Assembly (NCBI GenBank): GCA_937927335.1
Contig: CALBDU010000079.1
Location: 21,778 to 85,777, forward strand
DNA from: an uncultured Clostridium sp.
GTDB lineage: Bacteria; Bacillota; Clostridia; Clostridiales; Clostridiaceae
Direction: 5' to 3'
Length of the DNA: 64,000 nt
The position numbers were made by a program, and so were the translations under genes. Shown here in pieces: positions 24,512 through 33,645 of this stretch (within the stretch, counting starts at the first letter, position 1; the number at the start of each line of letters is the position of its first letter). A model generated the notes under the pieces. That model saw only the letters and a list, made by a program, of their open reading frames with translations, was not told where the DNA came from and ran no database searches.

Positions 24512-26209
24512 TTAATTACCTTGTATAAACTTTTTAAGTTTTGTTAAGGTTACCTTCGTTTCTGCTGTTGTTTCTCCAAGAAGGCTTGCTATCTCATGTG
24601 CTACCCTCATTTGCTTTTCAATTACATCCTGAGCAGCATTCAGCGTGTTTTCCCTTACATTCATCAGCTCAATTTTATTTCTTTCCTCCTCCATAATATC
24701 ATCCATCGTCACAAGAATTATGCTGTGTTTCTCCAGGTAAACTATGTTTTGTACAAATATTCCATTATATTGAGGATATTCAACCCTTTTTCCAAGTATA
24801 TTTTCCTTATTGTATTTAACCTGGATTATATCACTGGAGTCTATAATCACTGATACATTTTTACCTTTGATATTTTCACCGGTCACCGAAAAGGCTCTTT
24901 CTGCCGCAGGGTTAATTTCAACTATATTAAGATTTTCATCTATAATCATGATAATATTTGGGCTGTTTTTAAATATAACATTTGTTATATTTTCCGCTTT
25001 TCCCCTCATAAAGTTGAGACACATTTCAATTTCCGCCATACCAAGGCATACAGCCCTGGCTTTATCTCTGCAGGTGCTATAGCCGCACACCCCGCAGTTC
25101 AACTCATCATGCATGTCAAATTTGCCCATAAGCTTCATAACTCTTTGTATGTCCTCTTCTTTTACATAAACTGATGATATGCCCTTATCAAAAAAACTTC
25201 TGGAAAAACTTAAAGTCATCTTATCATTATGAACAATTCCCCTGTTTTTAACATAGTTGGTTACTTTTTTTCTTCTTGAAAAAAAATCCCTTGATTCTCT
25301 TGCCAGATTAGGTCCTCCTATGCAATTACCTCTGCATGCACTAACATCCACAAACACATCCTGAACCTTGCCATCTTTTAGTTCCTCAAATATTTCCATG
25401 CAGTGGTTTATTCCATTTACAGAAATTATATCCATATTCTTTTCACTTATCAACTGCTTTAAACTAACGGATTCACCTTCACCAATATGATATCCCATTG
25501 CCGGGGAAGCATAATTTTTATACGGCATTTCTTCTTTGATAGAGGCAATATCTATATTTGATCCTGAAATCCATCTATGTATCTCATCAAAACTCAAAAC
25601 AGCATCTATGATATTGGCATTTTTAAAATCCCCTGCTTCGAACTTTCTGGAAACGCAGGGTCCTATAAATACGGTATATGCATCACTGCCATAATTCTTT
25701 TTCAGTATTTTTCCATGAGCAACCATGGGGGAATCCAATGGAATAAGGTACTTTATAAGCTCCGGATAGTATTTTTCAACCAGATAATTAGCTGAAGGGC
25801 AGCAGGTTGAAATTAGAATTCTGCTGCTGCTTTTTTTGATGTACTGGGAATAAATATCGTCCATAGCCTCTATAGCTATGGAACTTTCCTCCACCTCATT
25901 AAACCCAAGCTTTTTTATTGCAGCTATAACCTTTTGCTCATCCATATCTGGAAAGTAACTGAGGAATGATGGATCTATACTGGCTATTACCTGTTTCCCA
26001 AGCTTTATAGCTTGTTTTACTTTATACAGATCACTTTGAATAAAGCTTGCATTTTGAGGACAGTTATAAAGACAGTGCCCGCACTTTATACATCTTTCTT
26101 CTACAATTTGTGCCTGCTGATTTTTAAACTTAATTGCTTTTACAGGACAGGATCTTAAACATTTATAACAATTTTTACAATTAGCTTTGGAAAAATTTAT
26201 ATGTGCCAT
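24512..26209 (-). CDS. [FeFe]-hydrogenase-like sensor protein with Fe-S and PAS domains (HydS type)
   Basis: Domains in order: 2x4Fe-4S ferredoxin (Cys at 11-21 and 40-50); an H-cluster domain with ISTCCPSAN (133-141), FIGPCVSRKFEA (181-192) and DVSACRGNCIGGP (288-300); a four-Cys Fe-S module (CGVCGYSTCRDKA, 372-384, plus Cys 388 and 397); a PAS domain (about 410-500); and a helical tail. Catalytic-site residues are altered but the cluster Cys are kept, as in group C hydrogenases thought to sense H2 or redox state. Related genes often sit next to a SpoIIE-type phosphatase or kinase; none is here, so the output partner is unknown. 565 residues, apparently complete. Confidence 0.87.
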   Translation of the reverse strand: MAHINFSKANCKNCYKCLRSCPVKAIKFKNQQAQIVEERCIKCGHCLYNCPQNASFIQSDLYKVKQAIKLGKQVIASIDPSFLSYFPDMDEQKVIAAIKKLGFNEVEESSIAIEAMDDIYSQYIKKSSSRILISTCCPSANYLVEKYYPELIKYLIPLDSPMVAHGKILKKNYGSDAYTVFIGPCVSRKFEAGDFKNANIIDAVLSFDEIHRWISGSNIDIASIKEEMPYKNYASPAMGYHIGEGESVSLKQLISEKNMDIISVNGINHCMEIFEELKDGKVQDVFVDVSACRGNCIGGPNLARESRDFFSRRKKVTNYVKNRGIVHNDKMTLSFSRSFFDKGISSVYVKEEDIQRVMKLMGKFDMHDELNCGVCGYSTCRDKARAVCLGMAEIEMCLNFMRGKAENITNVIFKNSPNIIMIIDENLNIVEINPAAERAFSVTGENIKGKNVSVIIDSSDIIQVKYNKENILGKRVEYPQYNGIFVQNIVYLEKHSIILVTMDDIMEEERNKIELMNVRENTLNAAQDVIEKQMRVAHEIASLLGETTAETKVTLTKLKKFIQGN

Positions 26210-26290
26210 TTTACTCTCCTTAGTAAATTCAAAATATTATGTACATTTAAATATTTTGACACATATTTAAAACCAATGTCAATAATTGAT

Positions 26291-26321
26291 AAAATAAAAA
26301 CAGGAGACTTTTAGTCTCCTG
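26291..26321 (-). terminator. Terminator after ilvA
   Basis: CAGGAGACT / AGTCTCCTG hairpin (26301-26321) followed on the minus strand by TTTTTATTTT. Confidence 0.88.
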
Positions 26322-26327
26322 CAAGAA

Positions 26328-27542
26328 TTATTTTATTATCTGAATATTATATCCTTTAGAAATTAGCTCATTTATAAGGCTCTTACCATGCTCTGGTGAT
26401 TCTGCAGTTACTTCAAAGTTTACATTTGCATAGTCTAATCCTTTTTCATTCCAGTTATTATCCTGTCTTGCGGTTACTACATTGCCGCCTAGTCTGCTTA
26501 TTTCTGATATAAGAGTTCCCAGCTGACCAACTTTATCTGCAAGCTCTACCTGGAATCTGATTCTTCTATCCTGTAAAACAAGCTCTCTTTCTATTATTTT
26601 AGCTGCAGTTGCGATGTCAACATTTCCTCCGCTTACTAAAGCTACTACATTCTTGCCCTTCACTCCGGAAATCTTTCCTGCTAAAAGTGCTGCCATAGGT
26701 GCTGCTCCTGATCCCTCAGTAACAAGCTTATTTCTTTCCATCAGGTTGAACATAGCGTTTGCTATTTCATTTTCGGTTACTGTCACTACTTCATCAACAT
26801 ACTTTTTTATATATTCAAAGCATAGAGAACCAGGTGTAGCTACTGAAATTCCATCTGCCAGGGATTTAACTCCAGGCAAAGTTACAATTTCATTCTTTTC
26901 CAGGGAAGCCTTTGTGGATGCTATAACCTCAGGCTGGATTCCTATAACTCTTATTTCTGGCTTTAATGATTTAACAGCTGTGGCTATACCTGAAATAAGT
27001 CCGCCGCCGCCAATTGGAACCAGGATTATATCTGCTTCTGGAAGATCTTCAAGTATTTCAAGACCTATGGTTCCCTGTCCTGCCATTAAATCCACATCAT
27101 TAAATGGATGAAGGTATGTAGCCCCTGTTTCCTTCTGTAATTCTACGGCTTTGGCAGCTGCATCATCAAATACCTGACCTGACTGAACAACTTCAGCACC
27201 ATAGCCTCTTGTTGCCTGAACCTTAGCCTGAGGTGCAGTTACCGGCATTACTATTGTAGATTTAACTCCGAAGGCTGTAGCTGCATAAGCAACTCCCTGA
27301 GCATGATTTCCAGCAGAAGAAGCTATTACTCCTTTGCTTTTTTCCTCTTCTGTAAGGCACACAAGCTTGTTGTATGCTCCTCTAAGCTTGAAGGCTCCTG
27401 TTTTCTGCTTGTTTTCACACTTTAAGTAAATATTGCAGTCACACTTATTTGAAAATGTGCTGGTGAAAAAAAGCGGTGTCCTTCTAACAACTCCTTTAAT
27501 GTTTTGTTGTGCTTCCTTGATTTTGTTTAAATTTAATTCCAT
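26328..27542 (-). CDS. ilvA: Threonine ammonia-lyase with C-terminal ACT-like domain
   Basis: Deaminates threonine to 2-oxobutyrate. The PLP Lys sits in KTGAFKLRGAYNK (about residue 52); the phosphate loop is IPIGGGGLISGIA; SAGNHAQGVAYAA is the substrate loop. A regulatory ACT-like domain fills residues 325-404. The length of 404 is that of the short clostridial/catabolic type, so it may act in threonine fermentation (TdcB-like) or isoleucine synthesis; no ilv genes are adjacent. GGAGGGG lies just before the ATG. Confidence 0.92.
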   Translation of the reverse strand: MELNLNKIKEAQQNIKGVVRRTPLFFTSTFSNKCDCNIYLKCENKQKTGAFKLRGAYNKLVCLTEEEKSKGVIASSAGNHAQGVAYAATAFGVKSTIVMPVTAPQAKVQATRGYGAEVVQSGQVFDDAAAKAVELQKETGATYLHPFNDVDLMAGQGTIGLEILEDLPEADIILVPIGGGGLISGIATAVKSLKPEIRVIGIQPEVIASTKASLEKNEIVTLPGVKSLADGISVATPGSLCFEYIKKYVDEVVTVTENEIANAMFNLMERNKLVTEGSGAAPMAALLAGKISGVKGKNVVALVSGGNVDIATAAKIIERELVLQDRRIRFQVELADKVGQLGTLISEISRLGGNVVTARQDNNWNEKGLDYANVNFEVTAESPEHGKSLINELISKGYNIQIIK

Positions 27543-27581
27543 TTTGACCCCTCCGATATAATATTATAAACGTTTTCAGAA

Positions 27582-27616
27582 AAAAACATAAAAGCTTAAT
27601 TACATATTATGTTTTT
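27582..27616 (-). promoter_or_regulatory. A/T hairpin in the ilvA leader
   Basis: AAAAACATA (27582-27590) pairs with TATGTTTTT (27608-27616). On the minus strand the stem is followed by more T residues, so it could be a weak attenuator, but the A/T stem is unstable. Confidence 0.3.
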
Positions 27617-27663
27617 CCCTTTTATCCTATAAAGTATGATATCGTTATCATTCTATGTAATTT

Positions 27664-27693
27664 ATTATACCATATGTATAATATATTGCACAA
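27664..27693 (-). promoter_or_regulatory. Likely SigA promoter of ilvA
   Basis: On the minus strand TTGTGC (27693-27688), 18-base spacer, TATAAT (27669-27664). It gives a leader of about 115 bases. Confidence 0.5.
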
Positions 27694-27710
27694 TAGTTTT
27701 ATAAATAAAT

Positions 27711-27736
27711 TTAAGCCCTAACAAAGTTAAGGCTTA
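27711..27736 (-). terminator. Imperfect terminator at the end of murI
   Basis: AAGCC-TAAC / GTTA-GGCTT stem with one mismatch overlapping the murI stop, followed on the minus strand by A/T-rich DNA. Confidence 0.45.
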
Positions 27737-28503
27737 CCTAAAAGTTTATATGAAAGCTCTATTATTTCGGGATCCTCAATAGAATTGTATATTTTTACAT
27801 ATCCCTTCTGTTTGCTTTTATTCATCATCTTATTTTTTATGAGCTGCCTTTTTAACTGCCTGGCTGTTCCTTCGCTGCCATCTATAATTGCTGTATCTTG
27901 CCCAAGCAGTTTTGACAGAGAATCCTTAATAAAAGGATAGTGGGTGCATCCTAATACTACTGCCCCAATGCCTTCATTCAAATATGGAGCAAGTTTTTTA
28001 TTGAGGTAATTATCTATTTCTCTGCCTTCTGTTACGCCGCCTTCAATAAGTTCAACAAGTCCCGGACACGGCAGTGGCTGGATATCTGCTTCCTTATAAT
28101 ATCTTTTCATCAGATTGCTGAATTTCTTTTCGGCCAGAGTCATGGTAGTGGCCATAATAATTATCTTTCCTTTTTTGCTGTATTCCATAGCAGGCTTTAA
28201 AGCTGGTTCGATACCTATAATTGGAATATTGCTTATTGTTCCCCTTAAATCCTCTATGGCAGCACTGGTAGCTGTATTGCAGGCTATTACCACTGCCTTA
28301 ACATCCATACCCAGCAAAAAATTCACAGCCTTGAATGTGAGCTTTTTTACCTCTTCCACCGTTTTTATACCATAAGGGGCATTCCCGGAGTCACCGAAAT
28401 ATATGTAGTTTTCCTCAGGCAGCTGCTTAACAGCTTCTCTCAATACACTGATGCCACCTACACCGGAATCAAAAAAGCCTATTGGCTTCAATTCTTGCTT
28501 CAT
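27727..28503 (-). CDS. murI: Glutamate racemase MurI
   Basis: Converts L- to D-glutamate for peptidoglycan. Both catalytic Cys are present in their motifs: VIACNTATSAAIE (about residue 75) and VLGCTHYPFIKD (about 187). The N-terminal FFDSGVGGISVL is diagnostic. The 258 residues match the family. It stands as a single gene divergent from the glutamine synthetase gene. Confidence 0.96.
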   Translation of the reverse strand: MKQELKPIGFFDSGVGGISVLREAVKQLPEENYIYFGDSGNAPYGIKTVEEVKKLTFKAVNFLLGMDVKAVVIACNTATSAAIEDLRGTISNIPIIGIEPALKPAMEYSKKGKIIIMATTMTLAEKKFSNLMKRYYKEADIQPLPCPGLVELIEGGVTEGREIDNYLNKKLAPYLNEGIGAVVLGCTHYPFIKDSLSKLLGQDTAIIDGSEGTARQLKRQLIKNKMMNKSKQKGYVKIYNSIEDPEIIELSYKLLGKP

Positions 28504-28673
28504 TATACCACCCCATTTTAACTATACCATTATTTATGATACCACTTTTAAAATCACATATCAACACAGTATAAATATGCATTATTTTTTATAAAATCTT
28601 CAATTAATTTTATTTGGTTCATTGAATTCGGTTATTTCACATATTTAAAAATTTCACCTGGTACCATTAAATA

Positions 28674-28710
28674 AATAATAACTGAAAACGTTGTGTTTTC
28701 AGTTATTATT
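28674..28710. repeat. 16-bp perfect inverted repeat (hairpin)
   Basis: AATAATAACTGAAAAC and GTTTTCAGTTATTATT flank the 5-base loop GTTGT. It lies about 75 bases upstream of the glutamine synthetase promoter and 170 bases from murI. It could end a short transcript, or be a protein-binding site. Confidence 0.7.
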
Positions 28711-28785
28711 GCCATATCATAATTTAATGCAGCTTTTAACCAGGTCTATTAAAAATTTAAGGAATCCTTTACCCGGTGCTAGCTC

Positions 28786-28814
28786 TTGACTTATTCATAT
28801 ATTAATTATAAAAT
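28786..28814 (+). promoter_or_regulatory. SigA promoter of the glutamine synthetase gene
   Basis: TTGACT (28786-28791), exactly 17 bases, TAAAAT (28809-28814); the start codon is 67 bases further on. Confidence 0.65.
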
Positions 28815-28881
28815 CATGAATATATTAGTATAGAAAAACAGAGTATAACAGCTCTTTTATAATTTTTTATGGAGGTACCCT

Positions 28882-30780
28882 ATGATAAATGATTTAATTT
28901 ATGTTATCCCAAAAGAAAGCCATTCCGAAGAAACGCTTGAAAAATTATTAACGGAACATCCGGAAATAAAATTCGTGTCACTGGTGGGTGTGGATTTATC
29001 AGGCAACAGCACTGATGAAAAGATTCCTTCCAAGATATTTTTAGATGACATCAATACTTTCCTGAAAGGCGCTGTTCAAACTGACGGTTCCTCAGTAGTA
29101 CTGCCTGGAATTGCATCCCTTAATAACGCCAAGGTGGATATGCTGGCTGATGTAGATGTAAATTGGTTTGTAGACTACAACTACGAAAACATAGACCCTA
29201 AAACTGGCAAGCCTGTTGGCTCCTTAAGAATTCCATGCTATCTTTATCACGAAAATAAACCTGTAGATTCAAGATCTATACTTAAAAAGTCCATCGATCA
29301 TTTCACTAAAACCCTGTTTGAGCTTTTCAAAACTCATCCTGATTCTTTATCCCCATTTAATATAAAATTTGATGATATCGACGATGTTATTGCTACCTGT
29401 GCAACTGAGCTTGAGTTTTGGGTAAAAACTCCAAATGAGAAAACAGAAGTTGAGGAATTATCCACTTCACAGGTGCTTCAAGAACAATACTGGACAAGAA
29501 CAAAGGGTGCCGTTAGAACTGCGCTGGAACAAACTCTGCAGGTTATGGAAGAATACGGTCTTGAACCAGAAATGGGACATAAGGAAGTTGGCGGTGTTAA
29601 AGCAAGACTTGATGAATCAGGTAATTACACTCACATTATGGAACAGCTTGAAATAGACTGGAAATACTCAACTGCCCTTCAAGCTGCAGATAATGAAATG
29701 CTCATTAAAGGCCTTGTACATGAAACCTTCAGAAAAAACGGTCTGGATGTAACCTTCCTGGCAAAACCAATTGATGGTGTTGCAGGCAGCGGTGAGCATA
29801 CTCATATAGGAATTGCATTAAAGCTGAAGAATGGTAAGAGAATTAACCTGTTTACTGCCACAAACAATCACTTTTTAAGCAGATTCGGCTATGCCTCAAT
29901 CATGGGTATATTAAAAAATTATGAAGTAATAAATCCATTTGTTTCTTCAACAAATGATTCCTTGAGAAGGTTAAAGCCTGGTTTTGAAGCACCAGTATGC
30001 ATCGTTACTTCTATAGGACATTCTGTAGATATTCCATCAAGAAACAGAACCATATTAATAGGGGTAATAAGAGACCTTCAGAATCCTATGTCAACAAGAT
30101 TTGAGCTGAGAGCTCCAAACCCTCACACAAACTCATATATAGCTATAGCAACCTTATATATGGCTATGATCGATGGAATCAAATATGCTGTAATAAACGG
30201 AAAAAATGAAGATGCACTGCTTGCGGAGCTTTCAAAGAAACCAGAGGATGATGCAGATTACCTTGAAAAAGGAAGAGCCTACAGAAGTGAAGAAGATGTA
30301 TTCGAAGATTTTACTGATGAGGAAAGAGAAGCTTATTTTGGCAAAGCGCCTGCCACAGTATATGAAAATCTCTGCGCCTTTGATAAATATCCTGAAAAAC
30401 TTGAAGTATTAACGGATGCGGATGTTTTAACTGATAAACTTATAAACAGCTTTAGAATGGGTACCACAAAAAAATGGGTTGTAGAAATAAATAATAGAAT
30501 AATCAACAACTACGCCGTTGAAATAAGAAGCTGCAAAATGCTCCATAATGCTGAAAAGGCTCTGGATCTAGACGTAGCAAACTGGATGAAAATTAATGAA
30601 TTGAGATACTACATTATGAAGGATACCTATGCTAAAAAGAGCTTATTTACAAGAATAAGAATGGCAGCAGAGGTTGAGGATTATGGCGAGCTTTCATGCC
30701 TCCAGCTGGAGCTTGATTCTAAAATGTGCGAGTTAAGAGAATTATATTCCTCCTACAAGAAAAACCTTCTGGATATATAA
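28882..30780 (+). CDS. Glutamine synthetase, large clostridial form
   Basis: ATP-dependent synthesis of glutamine from glutamate and ammonia. Core motifs are seen: ATELEFWV (metal-binding Glu), GSGEHTHIG (His of the active site), SRNRTILIG and FELRAPNPHTNSYIAIA (Arg/Glu binding substrate and metal). At 632 residues it is longer than GlnA type I (about 445) and near type III, with an extra C-terminal region (about 470-632) of helices. I place it in the long form common in clostridia, not in the typical GlnA group; subfamily is uncertain. GGAGG lies six bases before the ATG. Confidence 0.88.
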   Translation: MINDLIYVIPKESHSEETLEKLLTEHPEIKFVSLVGVDLSGNSTDEKIPSKIFLDDINTFLKGAVQTDGSSVVLPGIASLNNAKVDMLADVDVNWFVDYNYENIDPKTGKPVGSLRIPCYLYHENKPVDSRSILKKSIDHFTKTLFELFKTHPDSLSPFNIKFDDIDDVIATCATELEFWVKTPNEKTEVEELSTSQVLQEQYWTRTKGAVRTALEQTLQVMEEYGLEPEMGHKEVGGVKARLDESGNYTHIMEQLEIDWKYSTALQAADNEMLIKGLVHETFRKNGLDVTFLAKPIDGVAGSGEHTHIGIALKLKNGKRINLFTATNNHFLSRFGYASIMGILKNYEVINPFVSSTNDSLRRLKPGFEAPVCIVTSIGHSVDIPSRNRTILIGVIRDLQNPMSTRFELRAPNPHTNSYIAIATLYMAMIDGIKYAVINGKNEDALLAELSKKPEDDADYLEKGRAYRSEEDVFEDFTDEEREAYFGKAPATVYENLCAFDKYPEKLEVLTDADVLTDKLINSFRMGTTKKWVVEINNRIINNYAVEIRSCKMLHNAEKALDLDVANWMKINELRYYIMKDTYAKKSLFTRIRMAAEVEDYGELSCLQLELDSKMCELRELYSSYKKNLLDI

Positions 30781-30785
30781 ATTAC

Positions 30786-30814
30786 AAAAGGTGCAGCCTA
30801 AAACTGCACCTTTT
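30786..30814. terminator. Bidirectional terminator
   Basis: AAAAGGTGCAG / CTGCACCTTTT with a 7-base loop between two convergent genes. Confidence 0.9.
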
Positions 30815-30815
30815 A

Positions 30816-31352
30816 TTAATATTCTCTTAGCTGAAATTTTTTCACCAGCATATCTTTTCTGTTATTAACATTTTTCCATAGTTCCAGTCTGTCTATAGTG
30901 ACCATTCTGTTAATGTTCTCACTTTTTACATTTTCATTTTCCCTGCCGGGAATTTCCTTACTGTGAAAAAAGTTTCCTATCAGCGGAATGTTTAGCTGCT
31001 GCTCTGCATGATTTTCTTTAACATCAAAGCCATACATCCTCAGTTTTTCATTAAAATGCCTTGCCAGCCTAACAATGTATCCTTTATTTTCCACCTTTAA
31101 ATTTGCAAATTTCATGGAGGCATTAGAGCATTCAGCTCCGTTTATTGAAACCTTGAATTTTTTATATGGCTTCACGATATCAGATATTATCTTGCTTAAC
31201 TTTTCCACATCGGGATCACCGATTACTTCCAAGGTTATATATAATAAAGGCGTACTCTTATACAACTTATATTTTCTGCATAAGTTTCTCTGAATTTGCT
31301 CAACGTGCTCGTTAGAATTTTTGTCGAGCAATGCTACTAAATAATACTTCAT
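30816..31352 (-). CDS. Degenerate 2H-phosphoesterase (LigT-like) protein
   Basis: The 178-residue protein has the alternating strand/helix pattern of the 2'-5' RNA ligase/2H superfamily: YYLVALLDKNSNEHV at the start, a PLLYITLEVIG segment at about 36-45, and a FANLKVENKGYIVRLARHF half. In active members both halves carry HxT/S-x; here the first reads YITL and the second appears as NIPL, so both catalytic His look lost. It is probably a binding protein or a decayed enzyme. The assignment comes from fold pattern only and is moderate. Confidence 0.5.
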   Translation of the reverse strand: MKYYLVALLDKNSNEHVEQIQRNLCRKYKLYKSTPLLYITLEVIGDPDVEKLSKIISDIVKPYKKFKVSINGAECSNASMKFANLKVENKGYIVRLARHFNEKLRMYGFDVKENHAEQQLNIPLIGNFFHSKEIPGRENENVKSENINRMVTIDRLELWKNVNNRKDMLVKKFQLREY

Positions 31353-31503
31353 AATCTTTTGCTTCCTCCATACCCCATATGTAATTTGTCATACATTTTG
31401 TATTATACCACAATATTAACCTTGTTTGTTTAAAATTTTTTTTGAAATAAAGTTAATATACTATTCACATTTCAGAAATAAATGATAAAATTATATAGAA
31501 TTA

Positions 31504-31512
31504 TGTTATAAT
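31504..31512 (+). promoter_or_regulatory. Extended -10 of the murA promoter
   Basis: TGTTATAAT 50 bases before the murA ATG; there is no clear -35. Upstream, 31353-31503 shows only A/T-rich DNA. Confidence 0.45.
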
Positions 31513-31561
31513 GAAGTTTGTAGCTATATTACTAATATTAAGATAAGGATGGATATTTTTA

Positions 31562-32821
31562 ATGGAGAAATTAGTTATAAATGGAGGAAACCCACTCTTT
31601 GGCAGCATTGAGATCAGCGGTGCCAAGAATGCAGCGGTTGCTATTCTTCCTGCAGCAATACTTGCAGGCAGTGGTGTATGCAATATTGATAATATTCCGG
31701 ATATTGAAGATATAAACTGCCTTGAAAGAATAATTGAAAGTTTAGGCTGTAAAGTAGTTCGAAATTGCAATTCAGTTATGATAGATAGTACAAAATTAAA
31801 CAATTTAAATGCAAATACAGAAGATGTACGGAAAATGAGAGCTTCCTACTATTTGATAGGTGCTCTATTAAGCAGGTTCAAAAAGGCAAGAGTAGAGCTC
31901 CCTGGTGGGTGTCCCATCGGAGTTCGGCCTATAGACCAGCATATCAAGGGCTTTGAGGCGCTGGGTGCCAAGGTTGTGATTAATCACGGCTGTGTGGTAG
32001 TTGAAGCTGAAAAGCTTACCGGTACAAATATTTTCTTTGATGTGGTAAGTGTAGGTGCTACTATAAATGTGATGCTGGCAGCTACGCTGGCAGAGGGTAC
32101 AACCACTCTGGAAAATGTTGCCAAGGAGCCTCATGTGGTAGATGTAGCCAATTTCCTCAACAGCATGGGTGCCAATGTTAAGGGCGCAGGCACAGACGTT
32201 ATAAGAATTGTAGGAGTAAAGGAGCTGAAGGGCTGCTCCTATAGTGTAATACCAGACCAGATTGAAGCTGGCACATTTATGATAGCAGCAGCTGGCTGCG
32301 GCGGCAAAGTGACTATTGAAAATGTAATTCCCAAGCACCTGGAGTCCATTTCAGCAAAATTAGTGGAGATAGGTGCCGAAGTTAAGGAAAATGGTGATTC
32401 AATTACTGTTTCTTCAAATGGTAAGCTGAAAGGGGTAAACATTAAAACCCAGCCATATCCAGGATTCCCAACAGATGTTCAGCAGCCTCTTACTGCACTG
32501 CTTTCTTCCGCCAAGGGCAGAAGCATTGTTACGGAAAGCATTTGGGAAAGCAGGTTTAAGCATGTAGACGAGCTAAAAAAAATGGGTGCCAACATTAAAG
32601 TAGAAGGACGTACAGCCATCATTGATGGTGTAAGCAGACTCACAGGGGCTGTAGTAAGGGCAACAGACCTTAGAGCCGGAGCAGCTATGGTTATTGCAGG
32701 CCTTATGGCTGAAGGCACTACTGAGGTGCAAAGCATTGAACATATTGACAGAGGCTATCCAAATATAGAAAACAAATTCAGGCATTTAGGTGCGGATATC
32801 TGCAGAGTTTCTGAAAAATAA
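31562..32821 (+). CDS. murA: UDP-N-acetylglucosamine 1-carboxyvinyltransferase MurA
   Basis: First committed step of peptidoglycan synthesis (PEP to UDP-GlcNAc). Motifs: ISGAKNAAVAILPA, MRASYYLIGALLSRFKKA, and the active-site loop LPGGCPIGVRPID, whose Cys (residue about 117) is the fosfomycin target and is present. RAGAAMVIAGLMAEG and GYPNIENKFRHLGA close the protein. The length of 419 is standard. It leads the murA-walJ-GerMN-yyzF-SEC-C-rlmH run. Confidence 0.96.
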   Translation: MEKLVINGGNPLFGSIEISGAKNAAVAILPAAILAGSGVCNIDNIPDIEDINCLERIIESLGCKVVRNCNSVMIDSTKLNNLNANTEDVRKMRASYYLIGALLSRFKKARVELPGGCPIGVRPIDQHIKGFEALGAKVVINHGCVVVEAEKLTGTNIFFDVVSVGATINVMLAATLAEGTTTLENVAKEPHVVDVANFLNSMGANVKGAGTDVIRIVGVKELKGCSYSVIPDQIEAGTFMIAAAGCGGKVTIENVIPKHLESISAKLVEIGAEVKENGDSITVSSNGKLKGVNIKTQPYPGFPTDVQQPLTALLSSAKGRSIVTESIWESRFKHVDELKKMGANIKVEGRTAIIDGVSRLTGAVVRATDLRAGAAMVIAGLMAEGTTEVQSIEHIDRGYPNIENKFRHLGADICRVSEK

Positions 32822-32843
32822 AACCTAAGAATGGAGATTTAAT

Positions 32844-33629
32844 ATGATTTTTTGCCCATTATACAGCGGAAGCAGCGGAAACAGCATCTTTGTTTCCTCT
32901 GAAAAAACAAAGATACTTGTTGATGCCGGCCTTCCTGGCAAAAGTATTGAAAATGCAATGAATCAAATTGGACAAACTGCTGCTGATATAGATGCAATAT
33001 TTGTAACCCATGAACACACAGACCATACCAAAGGAATTGGTGTGCTCTCTAGAAAATATGATATACCTGTATATGCAAATGAAGACACATGGAATGCCAT
33101 TAAAGGCACTTTAGGAAAAATCAAAGAACATAATATTAAAATTTTTGATAAATCTGCCGTTAATATTAAAGACCTTGAAGTGGAGAGTTTTAACATATCC
33201 CATGACGCAGTGTGTCCCAGCGGATATTCTATAACCTCCGGCAAAAAGAAGGCTTGTATAGCAACGGATTTGGGATATTTTTCTCAGGAGGTGAAAAACT
33301 ACATACAGGATGCTGATGTAGTTCTTCTGGAAAGCAACCATGATGTTGAAATGCTGAAATTCGGACCTTATCCATATCCTCTTAAAAGAAGGATATTAAG
33401 CAATATTGGCCACCTTTCCAATGAAGACTGCGGAAATGCCATTTTAAGTATTGTAAACAGCAAGTTTAAAAATGTAATTCTTGGTCACTTAAGCAAAACA
33501 AATAATTATCCTGATTTAGCCTACCAGACTGTTATTAATATTTTACTTGAAAATAACATAACGTTAGGAAAAGATGTTGCAATAGGTATGGCAAAAAGAG
33601 ACATGCCTAGTAACTATATAGAGATTTAA
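32844..33629 (+). CDS. walJ: WalJ (YycJ)-like metallo-beta-lactamase-fold hydrolase
   Basis: MBL-fold protein with the metal motif THEHTDHTKG (HxHxDH, about residue 54) and downstream His in ISHDAVCPSG and GHLSN. In Bacillus the yycJ gene is in the walKR region and its product has nuclease-like links to DNA metabolism. The sequence begins MIFCPLYSGSSGNSIFVSS, typical of this subfamily. It is 22 bases after murA and is followed by a GerMN gene, resembling the Bacillus walJ-rlmH neighbourhood, but there is no walKR here. Confidence 0.9.
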   Translation: MIFCPLYSGSSGNSIFVSSEKTKILVDAGLPGKSIENAMNQIGQTAADIDAIFVTHEHTDHTKGIGVLSRKYDIPVYANEDTWNAIKGTLGKIKEHNIKIFDKSAVNIKDLEVESFNISHDAVCPSGYSITSGKKKACIATDLGYFSQEVKNYIQDADVVLLESNHDVEMLKFGPYPYPLKRRILSNIGHLSNEDCGNAILSIVNSKFKNVILGHLSKTNNYPDLAYQTVINILLENNITLGKDVAIGMAKRDMPSNYIEI

Positions 33630-33645
33630 TTTGTAGGTGATGTTT

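Larger units (their letters stand above)
28504..28881. other. 378-base intergenic region between murI and glutamine synthetase
   Basis: No convincing gene. It holds a near-perfect 16-base-pair hairpin (28674-28710), a promoter for the glutamine synthetase gene (28786-28814) and otherwise A/T-rich DNA. I could not match any known riboswitch or a GlnR/TnrA-type operator. Confidence 0.7.

Noticed and set aside
27543..27663. T-box or riboswitch before ilvA
   Set aside because: The leader is only about 115 bases, and I see no T-box bulge sequence or specifier-loop structure; only a weak A/T hairpin is present.
28504..28673. A short gene between murI and glutamine synthetase
   Set aside because: No frame of reasonable length with a ribosome binding site was seen.
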